A DNA stretch of 38,391 nt, from the NCBI GenBank assembly GCA_009693345.1, contig SHXL01000002.1, positions 1 to 38,391 of the forward strand, written 5' to 3'. Origin of the DNA: Betaproteobacteria bacterium. GTDB lineage: Bacteria > Pseudomonadota > Gammaproteobacteria > Burkholderiales > SG8-39. This document shows positions 20,724 through 27,672 of the stretch, in pieces (position 1 is the stretch's first letter; each line of letters begins with the position of its first letter). The notes beneath the pieces were generated by a model that saw nothing but the letters and a program-made list of their open reading frames with translations, had not been told where the DNA came from and ran no database searches. Made by a program: the position numbers and the translations under genes.

Positions 20724-21031
20724 GTGATCCATCAGACGACTCTCGATTTCCGCGGCCGCGGCAGCACCGACATCACAGCCGACGTCGCGCGCGCCGTCGC
20801 CGCGAGCGGCATCGCAAAGGGCCTGTGCACCGTGTTCCTGCAGCACACCAGCGCCTCGCCCCCGACGACATGGCCGCCCACGCGCGCTCGATCCTCACCT
20901 CGAACAGCCTCACCATCCCCGTCGCCGACGCAAAGCTGATGCTAGGGACTTGGCAGGGGCTGTATCTCTACGAGCATCGGCATGCGGGGCACGCGCGGAG
21001 TGTTGTCATCACGGTAATTGGAGACCGCTAA
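20724..21031 (+). pseudogene. yjbQ: YjbQ family protein (UPF0047), internal deletion and frameshift
   Basis: The GTG at 20724 opens IHQTTLDFRGRGSTDITADV and GLCTVFLQHTSAS, the first half of YjbQ. YjbQ proteins are about 140 residues and include enzymes described as secondary thiamine-phosphate synthases. The second half resumes in another frame at PDDMAAHARSIL and continues through LTIPVADAKLMLGTWQGLYLYEHR to the normal end. About 35 residues normally between HTSAS and PDDM, including the conserved ENADP-type segment, are absent. The join is near 20855-20865. The loss removes conserved residues and shifts the frame, so no functional protein is expected unless this is an assembly deletion. Confidence 0.82.
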
Positions 21032-21066
21032 GTACATCGCGTTTACAGCTCGCGCAGTTCCTCCGG

Positions 21067-21354
21067 CTAGGGTTTGCGCTTTGGTTTGACCAGGTCGGCC
21101 AGGCCTGCCAGCGGCCTGTAGGTCGCCGGTCCCTTTTCAGCTTCCTTCCCTCCCCCGCCCGCCCTTGCGGCAGCCTTTGCATCCTCATAGCGCGCGTGCT
21201 CGTCCTCGAGCAGCACCGCCTTGGCGAAGCGGGCGGGCAGGATGTGCGCCTCGCTGGCGGAATTTAGGCTGGATGCCGAATGGCGGTGCGCGATCACTTC
21301 GAACGGGATCTGGTTCTCCGCGAGATAGCTTCGTACGGTTAGCGGGATGGGCAT
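21067..21354 (-). pseudogene. Truncated YbaK/EbsC-type deacylase fragment with an unrelated tail
   Basis: The ATG at 21352-21354, behind GGAG, opens MPIPLTVRSYLAENQIPFEV and ASSLNSASEAHILPARFAKA. This matches the start of YbaK/prolyl-tRNA-deacylase-like proteins, which clear mischarged aminoacyl-tRNA. After about residue 50 the similarity ends. The last 45 or so residues (DAKAAARAGGGGKEAEKG; YRPLAGLADLVKPKRKP) look like the basic end of another protein that I do not recognise. Intact relatives are about 155-160 residues. This looks like a deletion joining two genes in frame, or an assembly join. Catalytic residues of the second half are missing. Confidence 0.7.
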
Positions 21355-21449
21355 GGCGTTCTCCGAAGGAAAAAATCTCTCGTCTGAGAATTGTGCACTC
21401 TCCATCGGGGCGCAGCTTGACCACGGTCAAAATTACCTACAATGAGCCC

Positions 21450-22064
21450 ATGTCCGGTCCAACTGCATTCGCCCTGCCGTCGGGCTTCCCGCGAGAGATT
21501 TCCCGCGAGGAGATGGCGGCCCTGCCGGTGCGGCGCTACGAGGGCGAGGTGGTGATGGTGGCCAGCCACCGCGAGATGGTGCGGGCGATGGACGACATCC
21601 GGCGCGAGAGCGTGTTCGGCTGGGATACCGAGACGCGGCCCGCGTTCCGCAAGGGCGAGATGCACCTGCCCAGCCTGGTGCAGGTGGCCACGGCGCGCGC
21701 GGTGTACCTGTTCGAGCTGCAGAAAATGGACCTTTCGGGCGCGGTGGCGGAGATCTTCGCCGCACCGGGAATCGTCAAGGCGGGGATCTCGGTGGCGGAC
21801 GACCTGAAAAAACTGGCGATGCTGTTTCCGCTCGATCCGGTGGCGGTGCTGGATGCCGGCACGGTGGCGCAGCGCCACGGCATGGAGCAGACGGGGCTGC
21901 GCAACCTGGCGGGGATTTTTCTCGGCTTTCGGGTGCCCAAGGGCGCGAAGACGACGAACTGGGCGGCGCCGCGCCTCTCGGCGCAGCAGGTCACCTACGC
22001 GGCGACGGACGCGTGGGCCTGCCGGGAGCTGTACCTGCGCTTTCGCGAACTGGGAATGGTCTAG
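21450..22064 (+). CDS. 3'-5' exonuclease, RNase D/DEDDy type
   Basis: This is a single-domain DEDDy exonuclease of 204 residues. The first acidic pair is in VFGWDTETRPAF (about 51-62). The second Asp is in KAGISVADDLKKL (about 110-122). The last block is VTYAATDAWACRELYLRF, with the Tyr-x3-Asp of the DEDDy class. There are no HRDC domains, so it is not full-length RNase D. It resembles stand-alone ribonuclease-D-like proteins that act on RNA or single-stranded DNA. The ATG at 21450 is preferred to any upstream start because it begins the family-like sequence. A dispersed palindrome starts at the base after its TAG. Confidence 0.9.
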   Translation: MSGPTAFALPSGFPREISREEMAALPVRRYEGEVVMVASHREMVRAMDDIRRESVFGWDTETRPAFRKGEMHLPSLVQVATARAVYLFELQKMDLSGAVAEIFAAPGIVKAGISVADDLKKLAMLFPLDPVAVLDAGTVAQRHGMEQTGLRNLAGIFLGFRVPKGAKTTNWAAPRLSAQQVTYAATDAWACRELYLRFRELGMV

Positions 22065-22087
22065 AAATCGGGGTCAGAGCCCGAATT
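22065..22087. repeat. Short dispersed palindrome, copy 6
   Basis: AAATCGGGGTCAGAGCCCGA plus ATT starts immediately after the exonuclease TAG and ends 21 bases before the MazG-like start. The two genes read the same way, so it lies in the inter-gene space of a possible operon. Confidence 0.85.
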
Positions 22088-22108
22088 CACGCTCAACTGG
22101 AGAATCCG

Positions 22109-22447
22109 ATGATCGAGCTGCGTGACAGGCTGCGGAAATTCGTCGCCGAGCGGGACTGGGACCAGTTCCACTCGCCCAAGAACCTCGCCATGGCGCTCTC
22201 CGTCGAGGCCGCCGAGCTGGTCGAGCACTTCCAGTGGCTCACCGAGGCCGATTCGCAGCGCCTGGCGCCTGAGAAGCTCGCGGAAGTGCGCGACGAAATG
22301 GCCGACGTGCTGGTCTACCTCGTGCGCCTCGCCGACAAGCTGGACGTCGACCTGCTCGCGGCCGCGGCGGCGAAAATCGAAAAGAACACGCTTAAGTATC
22401 CCGCCGACAGGGTGCGCGGCAGCATGAAGAAATACAGCGAATACTGA
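22109..22447 (+). CDS. MazG-like nucleotide pyrophosphohydrolase
   Basis: This 112-residue all-alpha NTP pyrophosphatase is of the short MazG/dCTPase (RS21-C6) type. It hydrolyses nucleoside triphosphates to monophosphates and is thought to cleanse damaged or surplus nucleotides. The metal-binding helices are visible: NLAMALSVEAAELVEHFQW (about 25-43, with the E-x2-E) and VRDEMADVLVYLVRLAD (about 60-76, with the E-x2-D). The ATG at 22109 follows GGAGAATCCG. It lies 44 bases after the exonuclease and may share its transcript. Confidence 0.93.
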   Translation: MIELRDRLRKFVAERDWDQFHSPKNLAMALSVEAAELVEHFQWLTEADSQRLAPEKLAEVRDEMADVLVYLVRLADKLDVDLLAAAAAKIEKNTLKYPADRVRGSMKKYSEY

Positions 22448-22455
22448 ACGAATGG

Positions 22456-22475
22456 ATTCCCGCCTTCGCGGGAAT
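22456..22475. repeat. ATTCCCGC-type hairpin repeat
   Basis: ATTCCCGC, CTTC and GCGGGAAT form a perfect 8-bp stem, followed by GACGT. The same architecture recurs at 29190-29209 (ATCCCCGC/GCGGGGAT with flanking GACGTC). This is a widespread type of small dispersed proteobacterial hairpin. It lies between the convergent MazG-like and GIY-YIG genes. Confidence 0.75.
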
Positions 22476-22487
22476 GACGTCTCTGCG

Positions 22488-22820
22488 CTAAGCCTGCCAC
22501 ACCGCGTAGCCCTCTGCCTGCAGGGCGATCGCGAGCTCGACCTCCATGTCGCGCGCGGCCTCGTAGGGCATCGGGTTGGCGTAGGCATAGAGCCCGGGCA
22601 GCAGGCGCAGGCCGTAGCGCTACACGTAGGTATTCGCCCGGATCCCGGCCTTGTGCCTGGCGAAGCGCTTCTCGGGGCTGAGCCCGGTGCAGCCGACGTA
22701 GACGCAGGGCTTGAGCATGTCGCGGTTCGGGTTGGCGTTGCGGAAGCGCGCGTGGTTGAGCACGGCGCCGTCCAGTTCGATGACGTAGACGTTGTGGCGG
22801 GCGGCTTTCTTTCGTTTCAT
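22488..22820 (-). pseudogene. GIY-YIG superfamily protein interrupted by an in-frame TAG
   Basis: The ATG at 22818-22820 opens MKRKKAARHNVYVIELDG. It continues through CVYVGCTGLSPEKRFARHKA, a GIY-YIG-type core with its Tyr, Gly and Arg, to ANTYV. There a TAG (22620-22622) interrupts. The same frame continues on the far side with RYGLRLLPGLYAYANPMPYE and EGYAVWQA to a second TAG at 22488. The continuation reads as the normal second half of the protein, and relatives have an ordinary residue at the stop. A single base change is enough to explain it. Without readthrough the product is a 66-residue fragment. Function of the family in this setting is unknown. Confidence 0.78.
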
Positions 22821-22881
22821 TTCTGCAGGGCATTTTATCGAGCAAGTCTGCAATAATCAGTATCCTGCCGGAGCGCCCCAG

Positions 22882-25206
22882 ATGAACCAGCACGCCGACA
22901 CCGAATCGCTTTCGCTCGCACGCTACGGCGTGGGCCAACCCGTGCCGCGCACCGAAGACCCGGTGCTGCTGCGAGGCGAAGGGCGCTACACCGACGACCT
23001 GAACGAGCCCGGCCAGGCCTACGCCTGGATAGTGCGCAGCGCGCATGCCCATGGACTGCTGAAGAACATCGATGCGGGCAGGGCGAAAGGCATGCCCGGG
23101 GTGCTCGCGATCTACACGGCCGCCGAGCTCGCCGCCTACGGTCCCCATAAATGCATGCCGCCGCTCCTGAACCGCGACGGCACACCGATGAAAAAGCCGG
23201 CGCGCCACGCGCTGGCGAGCGGCAAGGTGCGCTACGTCGGCGACCCGGTGGCCTGCGTGGTGGCCGAAACGGCGCTGCAGGCGCGTGACGCCGCCGAGGC
23301 AGTCGAGCTCGACATCCAGGCACTCCCTGCGACGAGCCTCGCCAGCGAAGCCGCGCAACCGGGCGCGCCCCAGCTCTACGACGACGTGCCGGGCAATGTC
23401 GCCTGCGATTACCACTTCGGCGACGCGGAAAGAGTCGCGGAGGCATTTCGGAATGCGTTCCATGTTTCGAAACTAAGCCTGAGAAATACGCGCCTGGTCG
23501 TGGCCGCGATGGAGCCGCGCGCGGCGATCTGCGCCTACGACGCGCCTTCGGGCCGCTTCACGCTCACCGCGCCGGGCCAGGGCGTATTCGGCATGAAGGG
23601 CCAGTTGACGGAGATTCTCGGTCTCGCAGCGGAAAAGGTGCGCATCCGCAGCTACAACGTCGGCGGCTCCTTCGGCATGAAGGCCGCGATCTACCCGGAA
23701 TACGTTTGTCTCGCGCACGCCGCGCGCGCGCTCGGGCGGCCGGTGAAGTGGGCCGACGAACGCTCGGGCAGCTTCGTCTCCGACCACCACGGCCGCGACC
23801 ACGAGATGACCGCCGAGCTCGCGCTCGACAAGGCGGGCAGCTTTCTCGCGGTCCGCATCACCGGTTACGGCAACGTCGGCGCGTGGCTCAACATAGTGTC
23901 GCCGCTGATGGCGACGCTGAACGCGGTGAAGAACACGCCGGGCGTCTACCGCACGCCGCTGCTACAGGTTTCCAGCAAGGTAGTGTTCACCAACACCCCG
24001 CCCGTGGGCCCGTACCGCGGCGCCGGCCGCCCCGAGGGCAATTACTACATGGAGCGGCTGATCGACAACGCCGCAGCCGGGATGGGCATCGACCGGCTGG
24101 AATTGCGCCGGCGCAACCACGTCGCCCCGGGGCAAATGCCATACAAGGCTGCTTCCGACATGGTGTACGACAGCGGTGAGTTCGCGAATGTTTTCGAGAA
24201 GGCTTTGGAATTCGCAGATGTAAAGGGTTTTCCCGAAAGAAAAAAGAAAAGCAATTCCCGCGGCAGGCTCCGCGGCCTGGGCATCGGCAGCTACCTGGAA
24301 GTCACCGCGCCGCCCAACAAGGAAATGGGCGGCATCCGCTTCGAGAAGAACGGCGACGTGACGATCACCAGCGGCACGCTCGACTACGGCCAGGGGCACG
24401 CGACGCCGTTCGCACAGGTGCTCGCCGCGCAGCTCGGCATTCCCTTCGATCGCATCCGCCTGCGGCAGACCGATTCCGACGAAATCGTGTTCGGCGGCGG
24501 CACCGGCGGCTCGCGCTCGATGATGATGACCGGTGCGGCGATCGCGGAGGCCGCGCCGCTCGTGATCGACAAGGGGCGCGCGATCGCCGCGGAGACGCTT
24601 GAGGCCGCGGCAACGGACATCGAATTCCACAATGGGAATTTCGTGGTCGGCGGCACGGACAGGAAGATCGCGATACTCGAATTGGCGAAGAAACACCCGG
24701 GCAAGCTCGACGTCACGCACGTCACCGGCATGATTCCCTCCGCCTTCCCCAACGGCTGTCACGTGGCCGAGGTCGAGATCGACCCGGAAACCGGCGTGGT
24801 TCGGGTGGTGCGCTACGGCTCGGTCAACGACTTCGGCACCGTCATCAATCCGCTGCTGGTCGAAGGCCAGATCCACGGCGGCGTGCTGCAGGGCATCGGC
24901 CAGGTGCTGATGGAGACCGTGAAGTTCGACGAAACCGGCCAGCTCCTCACCGGCTCGTTCATGGACTACGCGCTGCCGCGCGCCGACGACGCGCCGCCCG
25001 AGTTCGGCGTCGCCAGCCACGCCGTACCGGCGACGAGCAACCCGCTGGGCGTCAAGGGCTGCGGCGAGGCCGGCTGCGCGGGCGCCCTCACCTCGGTGAT
25101 GAATGCGATCGTGGACGCGCTCTCCGAATACGGCATCCGGGCGTTCGACATGCCCGCGACGCCGGAGCGAGTCTGGCGCGCAATCCATGAGGCGAAAGAA
25201 AAATAA
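22882..25206 (+). CDS. Xanthine dehydrogenase family, molybdopterin-binding (large) subunit
   Basis: This is the large catalytic subunit of a molybdenum hydroxylase, 774 residues, probably cytoplasmic because no signal peptide is seen. It opens with the family sequence GVGQPVPRTEDPVLLRGEGR. The Ald_Xan_dh a/b hammerhead domain follows (about 20-135). The cofactor-binding domains contain GGSFGMKAAIYPE and PYRGAGRPEGNYYMER, a form II CoxL-type active-site loop that lacks the Cys of true CO dehydrogenase. They also contain TLDYGQGHATPFAQVLA and KGCGEAGCAGALTSV with the catalytic Glu (about 733). No medium (FAD) or small (2Fe-2S) subunit gene is adjacent, which is unusual. A patch of A+T-rich codons occurs at 24165-24265. 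Confidence 0.93.
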   Translation: MNQHADTESLSLARYGVGQPVPRTEDPVLLRGEGRYTDDLNEPGQAYAWIVRSAHAHGLLKNIDAGRAKGMPGVLAIYTAAELAAYGPHKCMPPLLNRDGTPMKKPARHALASGKVRYVGDPVACVVAETALQARDAAEAVELDIQALPATSLASEAAQPGAPQLYDDVPGNVACDYHFGDAERVAEAFRNAFHVSKLSLRNTRLVVAAMEPRAAICAYDAPSGRFTLTAPGQGVFGMKGQLTEILGLAAEKVRIRSYNVGGSFGMKAAIYPEYVCLAHAARALGRPVKWADERSGSFVSDHHGRDHEMTAELALDKAGSFLAVRITGYGNVGAWLNIVSPLMATLNAVKNTPGVYRTPLLQVSSKVVFTNTPPVGPYRGAGRPEGNYYMERLIDNAAAGMGIDRLELRRRNHVAPGQMPYKAASDMVYDSGEFANVFEKALEFADVKGFPERKKKSNSRGRLRGLGIGSYLEVTAPPNKEMGGIRFEKNGDVTITSGTLDYGQGHATPFAQVLAAQLGIPFDRIRLRQTDSDEIVFGGGTGGSRSMMMTGAAIAEAAPLVIDKGRAIAAETLEAAATDIEFHNGNFVVGGTDRKIAILELAKKHPGKLDVTHVTGMIPSAFPNGCHVAEVEIDPETGVVRVVRYGSVNDFGTVINPLLVEGQIHGGVLQGIGQVLMETVKFDETGQLLTGSFMDYALPRADDAPPEFGVASHAVPATSNPLGVKGCGEAGCAGALTSVMNAIVDALSEYGIRAFDMPATPERVWRAIHEAKEK

Positions 25207-25418
25207 ATGGAAAGGCCCCGCATGGGAGCGGGGCCTTGTGCCGGACTTCCACCGGCAGCGCCTATTGGGCGCTCTTAAAATCCCCGGCTTTCACCGAGGC
25301 TGAGGCTGTTGCCTGGCTGCCGCGTCTTTAGGGAGGCTCGGCACCGGGGGCACAGTATCCCGACGGTTGCCGGGAATCCCGCTAGTGCTGCCGATTTTCC
25401 GGCGGCCCTCACAGACTC
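25205..25418 (-). ncRNA. Candidate structured small RNA, about 210 nt
   Basis: This 275-base interval has no convincing gene, yet on the minus strand it holds a consensus-like promoter (25452-25425), a predicted start near 25418 and an intrinsic terminator. The predicted transcript contains a series of clean hairpins. GCCG/CGGC and UCCCG/CGGGA occur in the 5' half. CCUCGG/CCGGGG, AGCGCC/GGCGCU (25276-25260) and GCCGG/CCGGC (25257-25241, loop UGGAAGU with a GGA) occur in the 3' half, followed by the terminator stem. An unpaired-looking GCCUCCCUAAAG (25338-25327) could pair with Shine-Dalgarno sequences. I do not recognise the family; it is not 4.5S, tmRNA or RNase P by their core motifs. Expression is inferred, not shown. 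Confidence 0.55.
25212..25237. terminator. Intrinsic terminator between convergent transcripts
   Basis: AAGGCCCCGC, loop ATGGGA and GCGGGGCCTT form a perfect 10-bp stem six bases after the hydroxylase stop. Read leftward it is followed by CCATTTATTT, a T-rich tail. It therefore best fits termination of a minus-strand RNA, while also serving the plus-strand gene. Confidence 0.8.
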
Positions 25419-25424
25419 GATTCG

Positions 25425-25452
25425 AGATTACGCCTCGCGCGCGCCAAGTCAA
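25425..25452 (-). promoter_or_regulatory. Sigma70-type promoter for the candidate small RNA
   Basis: Read leftward, TTGACT (25452-25447), a 16-base spacer and TAATCT (25430-25425) match -35 and -10 consensus closely. The expected start is at 25417-25418. It lies just beyond the PIN gene stop, in sequence that encodes no gene on this strand. Confidence 0.65.
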
Positions 25453-25471
25453 CCGCCATCGCGCGCCGCAT

Positions 25472-25485
25472 TTGATCCAGATCAG
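25472..25485. promoter_or_regulatory. FNR/ANR-like box upstream of the small-RNA promoter
   Basis: TTGATCCAGATCAG matches TTGAT-N4-ATCAA at nine of ten defined positions. Its centre is about 61 bases upstream of the predicted small-RNA start, the usual class I FNR activation position. It overlaps the PIN gene stop codon. A chance match is possible. Confidence 0.45.
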
Positions 25486-25904
25486 AAGGCGCGCGGATTC
25501 AGGATGCGGAAGGCCTTGGTGCGGTGTGCGAGTTCCAGCAGCTTGTGGTCCTTGGTGACGAGGCACTCGGCGCGCGCGGCGAGCGCCAGCTCGAGGAATT
25601 TCTGGTCGTCCGGGTCGACGCAGCGCGGCAGCAGCTTGCGCTCAGCTTCGGGCGCCGCAGCATCGATGCGGCGCGCGATGCGCCGGCATTCGGCGAGGCA
25701 GGTCCCTTGCGCGGCGGCATCGAGCGTATGCCTGGCGAGATCGTAGGCGAGCACGCGTTCAAGCTCCGCTTCGCACGCGGCGTCGATGAAAATTTCCGCG
25801 CGCCTTTCGAAAACTTCTTTTTTTAAATAGAGAAGAGATAAATCGTTAAACACCAGCCAATCGAGCCAGATGTTGGTGTCGAGGACGATGCGCCGCTCAG
25901 TCAT
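25482..25904 (-). CDS. PIN-domain protein (putative toxin-like ribonuclease)
   Basis: This is a 140-residue PIN-domain protein. The first acidic residue is in RRIVLDTNIWLDWLVF (about 5-20), Glu residues follow near 45-50 (CEAELERVL), and the last block is DPDDQKFLELALAARAECLVTKDHKLLEL (about 98-126, split by no gap). This is the PIN_3 arrangement of proteins that cleave RNA with Mg2+. Such proteins are often VapC-like toxins, but the neighbour here is a DUF3293 gene rather than a recognisable DNA-binding antitoxin. The ATG overlaps the DUF3293 stop by eight bases, so the pair is translationally coupled. The stretch 25790-25860 is notably A+T-rich. Confidence 0.87.
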   Translation of the reverse strand: MTERRIVLDTNIWLDWLVFNDLSLLYLKKEVFERRAEIFIDAACEAELERVLAYDLARHTLDAAAQGTCLAECRRIARRIDAAAPEAERKLLPRCVDPDDQKFLELALAARAECLVTKDHKLLELAHRTKAFRILNPRAF

Positions 25905-26316
25905 CGAGCAGCACCAGTTCCGGCGCCCCGCCCTTCTCCACGAACACGATCGCAATCTGCTCCAGCCGGCGGCCGAGCGCCTCGGTGTCCGCGCGGCCGA
26001 TGCCGACGACCAGCACGCTCGGCTCGGGCGTCCAGAGGTCTTCCGGGTCGCGGCCTTCGCCGGCGCGAAAGCGTATTTTCTTTTCCTTCAATACGTTTTT
26101 CAGGAAATCAAAGGCAACAGCATTCTCTGCGTCACTCCTGCGCTCGCCCTGCGGGTTGGCGACGGTGACGTAGGCGGCGCTCGCGGCGCCGTCGGCTTCG
26201 AGCAGCGCGTCGAGGTCGGCATTGGGTTCGCCGATCTTGATGACGAGCTCCGGCTCGCGGAAGACGACGTACAGCGCCGCGTTGTAGGCGGCGATCAATT
26301 CCGAACGAGGCGGCAT
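25897..26316 (-). CDS. DUF3293 family protein
   Basis: This 139-residue cytoplasmic protein matches DUF3293, a family without known activity. Recognisable parts are ELIAAYNAALYVV, VIKIGEPNADLDALLEADGA, ASAAYVTVANPQGERRS and EPSVLVVGIGRADTEALGRR. The ATG at 26314-26316 is preferred; an in-frame GTG at 26334 would add six residues. It is first in a two-gene unit with the PIN protein and divergent from the DEAD-box helicase. Whether it acts as a partner of the PIN protein is unknown. Confidence 0.83.
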   Translation of the reverse strand: MPPRSELIAAYNAALYVVFREPELVIKIGEPNADLDALLEADGAASAAYVTVANPQGERRSDAENAVAFDFLKNVLKEKKIRFRAGEGRDPEDLWTPEPSVLVVGIGRADTEALGRRLEQIAIVFVEKGGAPELVLLDD

Positions 26317-26451
26317 GCGGCCCCAAGAGTACACGCGAGGAGAAATACGTAGCTATTTCCGGCGTTTACACGTAGAGTGCGGACCCTCGCAGTTTGATCC
26401 CGGCAAGCTTCCTTCGGTTTGGCAGCGTATCCGGCCAACCAAGGAATGCGC

Positions 26452-27672
26452 ATGAGCTTCTCCTCGCTCGGGCTCGACCCGTCCCTGCTTGCAACCCTGA
26501 CCGCGCTCGGCTACACGGCGCCCACGCCCGTGCAGCGCGAGGCGATTCCCGCCGCGCTCGCCGGCGGCGACCTGCTGGTGTCGTCGCAGACCGGCAGCGG
26601 CAAGACCGCCGCGTTCCTGCTGCCCGCGCTGCAGCGCCTGTACGCGCCCGCCGCCTCGGGCGGCATGGGCCCGCGTGTGCTGGTGCTCACGCCGACGCGC
26701 GAACTCGCGCTCCAGGTGCAGAAATCCACCCACAGCTACGGCAGCGGCCAGCGCTTGCGCACCGCGAGCGTGGTCGGCGGCATGCCCTACGGCCTGCAGC
26801 TCAAGCTGCTCTCGCGGCCCGTGGACATCGTCATCGCCACCCCGGGGCGGCTGAAGGACCACATGGACCGGCGCACCGTGAACCTCGGCCGCGTCGAACT
26901 GCTGGTGCTCGACGAAGCCGACCGGATGCTCGACATGGGCTTCCAGGAGGAAATCGACGCAATCGTCGCGCGCATCCCGAAAGAGCGCCAGACGATGCTG
27001 TTTTCGGCGACGCTGGAGGGTATCGTCGGCCGCCTCGCGCAGCGCGTGACGAAAAACGCGCAACGCATCGCGATTGCGCGGGTGACGGAAACCAAGCTGG
27101 ACATCACGCAGCACGCGCTGATGGCCGACAACCACGCGCACAAGCTGCGCATGCTCGATACGCTGTTGCGCGAGGAGGAAGTCGACCAGACGCTGGTCTT
27201 CACCGCCACCAAGCGCGCCGCCGAGGACCTCTCGGGCGAACTACTCGGCAAAGGCTTCGATGTGGGCGCGCTGCACGGCGACATGCGCCAGCGCGAGCGC
27301 AGCCAGATGCTGCAACGCCTGCGCGAGCGCAAGATGAAAGTGCTGGTGGCCACCGACGTCGCCGCGCGCGGCATCGACGTGCCCGGCATCAACCTGGTGG
27401 TGAACTACGACGCGCCGCGCCAGGCCGAGGACTACGTCCACCGCATCGGCCGCACCGGCCGCGCCGGCCGCGCCGGAGTGGCGGTGACATTCATCGGCCA
27501 CGAGGACCGGCACCTGGTGCGCCAGATCGAGCGCTTCACCGGCAACACGGTGAGCATGATGGTCATTCCGGGGCTCGAGCCCAAAGCCCGCGGCGCTTTT
27601 GCTTCGCGTGCTCTTCCAGCACGAGCAATCGCTGCGAATGGGCGCGAGCCTTCTCGCCGCCGGGGATATTGA
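26452..27672 (+). CDS. DEAD-box RNA helicase (RhlE-like)
   Basis: This is an SF2 RNA helicase of 406 residues, cytoplasmic, of the kind used in ribosome assembly or mRNA turnover and often induced by cold. The motifs are complete: Q-motif PTPVQREAIPAAL, I SSQTGSGKTAAF (about 43-54), Ia PTRELALQ, Ib TPGRLKDH, II VLDEADRMLDMGF, III FSATLEG, IV QTLVFTATKRAAEDL, V LVATDVAARGIDV and VI HRIGRTGRAGRAG. The ATG at 26452 is preferred over 26446 because AAGGA is then at normal spacing. The last 37 codons lie antisense to the 3' end of the opposing nuclease gene. The usual basic tail of RhlE is replaced there by an odd sequence, so the end may be altered. The 135-base gap upstream has no gene. Confidence 0.93.
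   Translation: MSFSSLGLDPSLLATLTALGYTAPTPVQREAIPAALAGGDLLVSSQTGSGKTAAFLLPALQRLYAPAASGGMGPRVLVLTPTRELALQVQKSTHSYGSGQRLRTASVVGGMPYGLQLKLLSRPVDIVIATPGRLKDHMDRRTVNLGRVELLVLDEADRMLDMGFQEEIDAIVARIPKERQTMLFSATLEGIVGRLAQRVTKNAQRIAIARVTETKLDITQHALMADNHAHKLRMLDTLLREEEVDQTLVFTATKRAAEDLSGELLGKGFDVGALHGDMRQRERSQMLQRLRERKMKVLVATDVAARGIDVPGINLVVNYDAPRQAEDYVHRIGRTGRAGRAGVAVTFIGHEDRHLVRQIERFTGNTVSMMVIPGLEPKARGAFASRALPARAIAANGREPSRRRGY

Noticed and set aside
25240..25300. GCCGGTGGAAGTCCGGCAC (minus strand), recalling part of a cobalamin riboswitch or the RNase P core
   Set aside because: The remaining conserved parts (B12 box, P-RNA core and pseudoknot motifs) are absent, and the element lies at the 3' end of the interval next to a terminator, not upstream of a gene.
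25410..25436. TTCGAATC-like bases resembling a tRNA T-arm
   Set aside because: No acceptor, D-arm or anticodon arm can be built around it; it coincides with the promoter -10 region.
25482..26316. Classical VapBC toxin-antitoxin pair
   Set aside because: The PIN protein's partner is a DUF3293 protein with no visible DNA-binding antitoxin features, so the toxin-antitoxin label is not supported.
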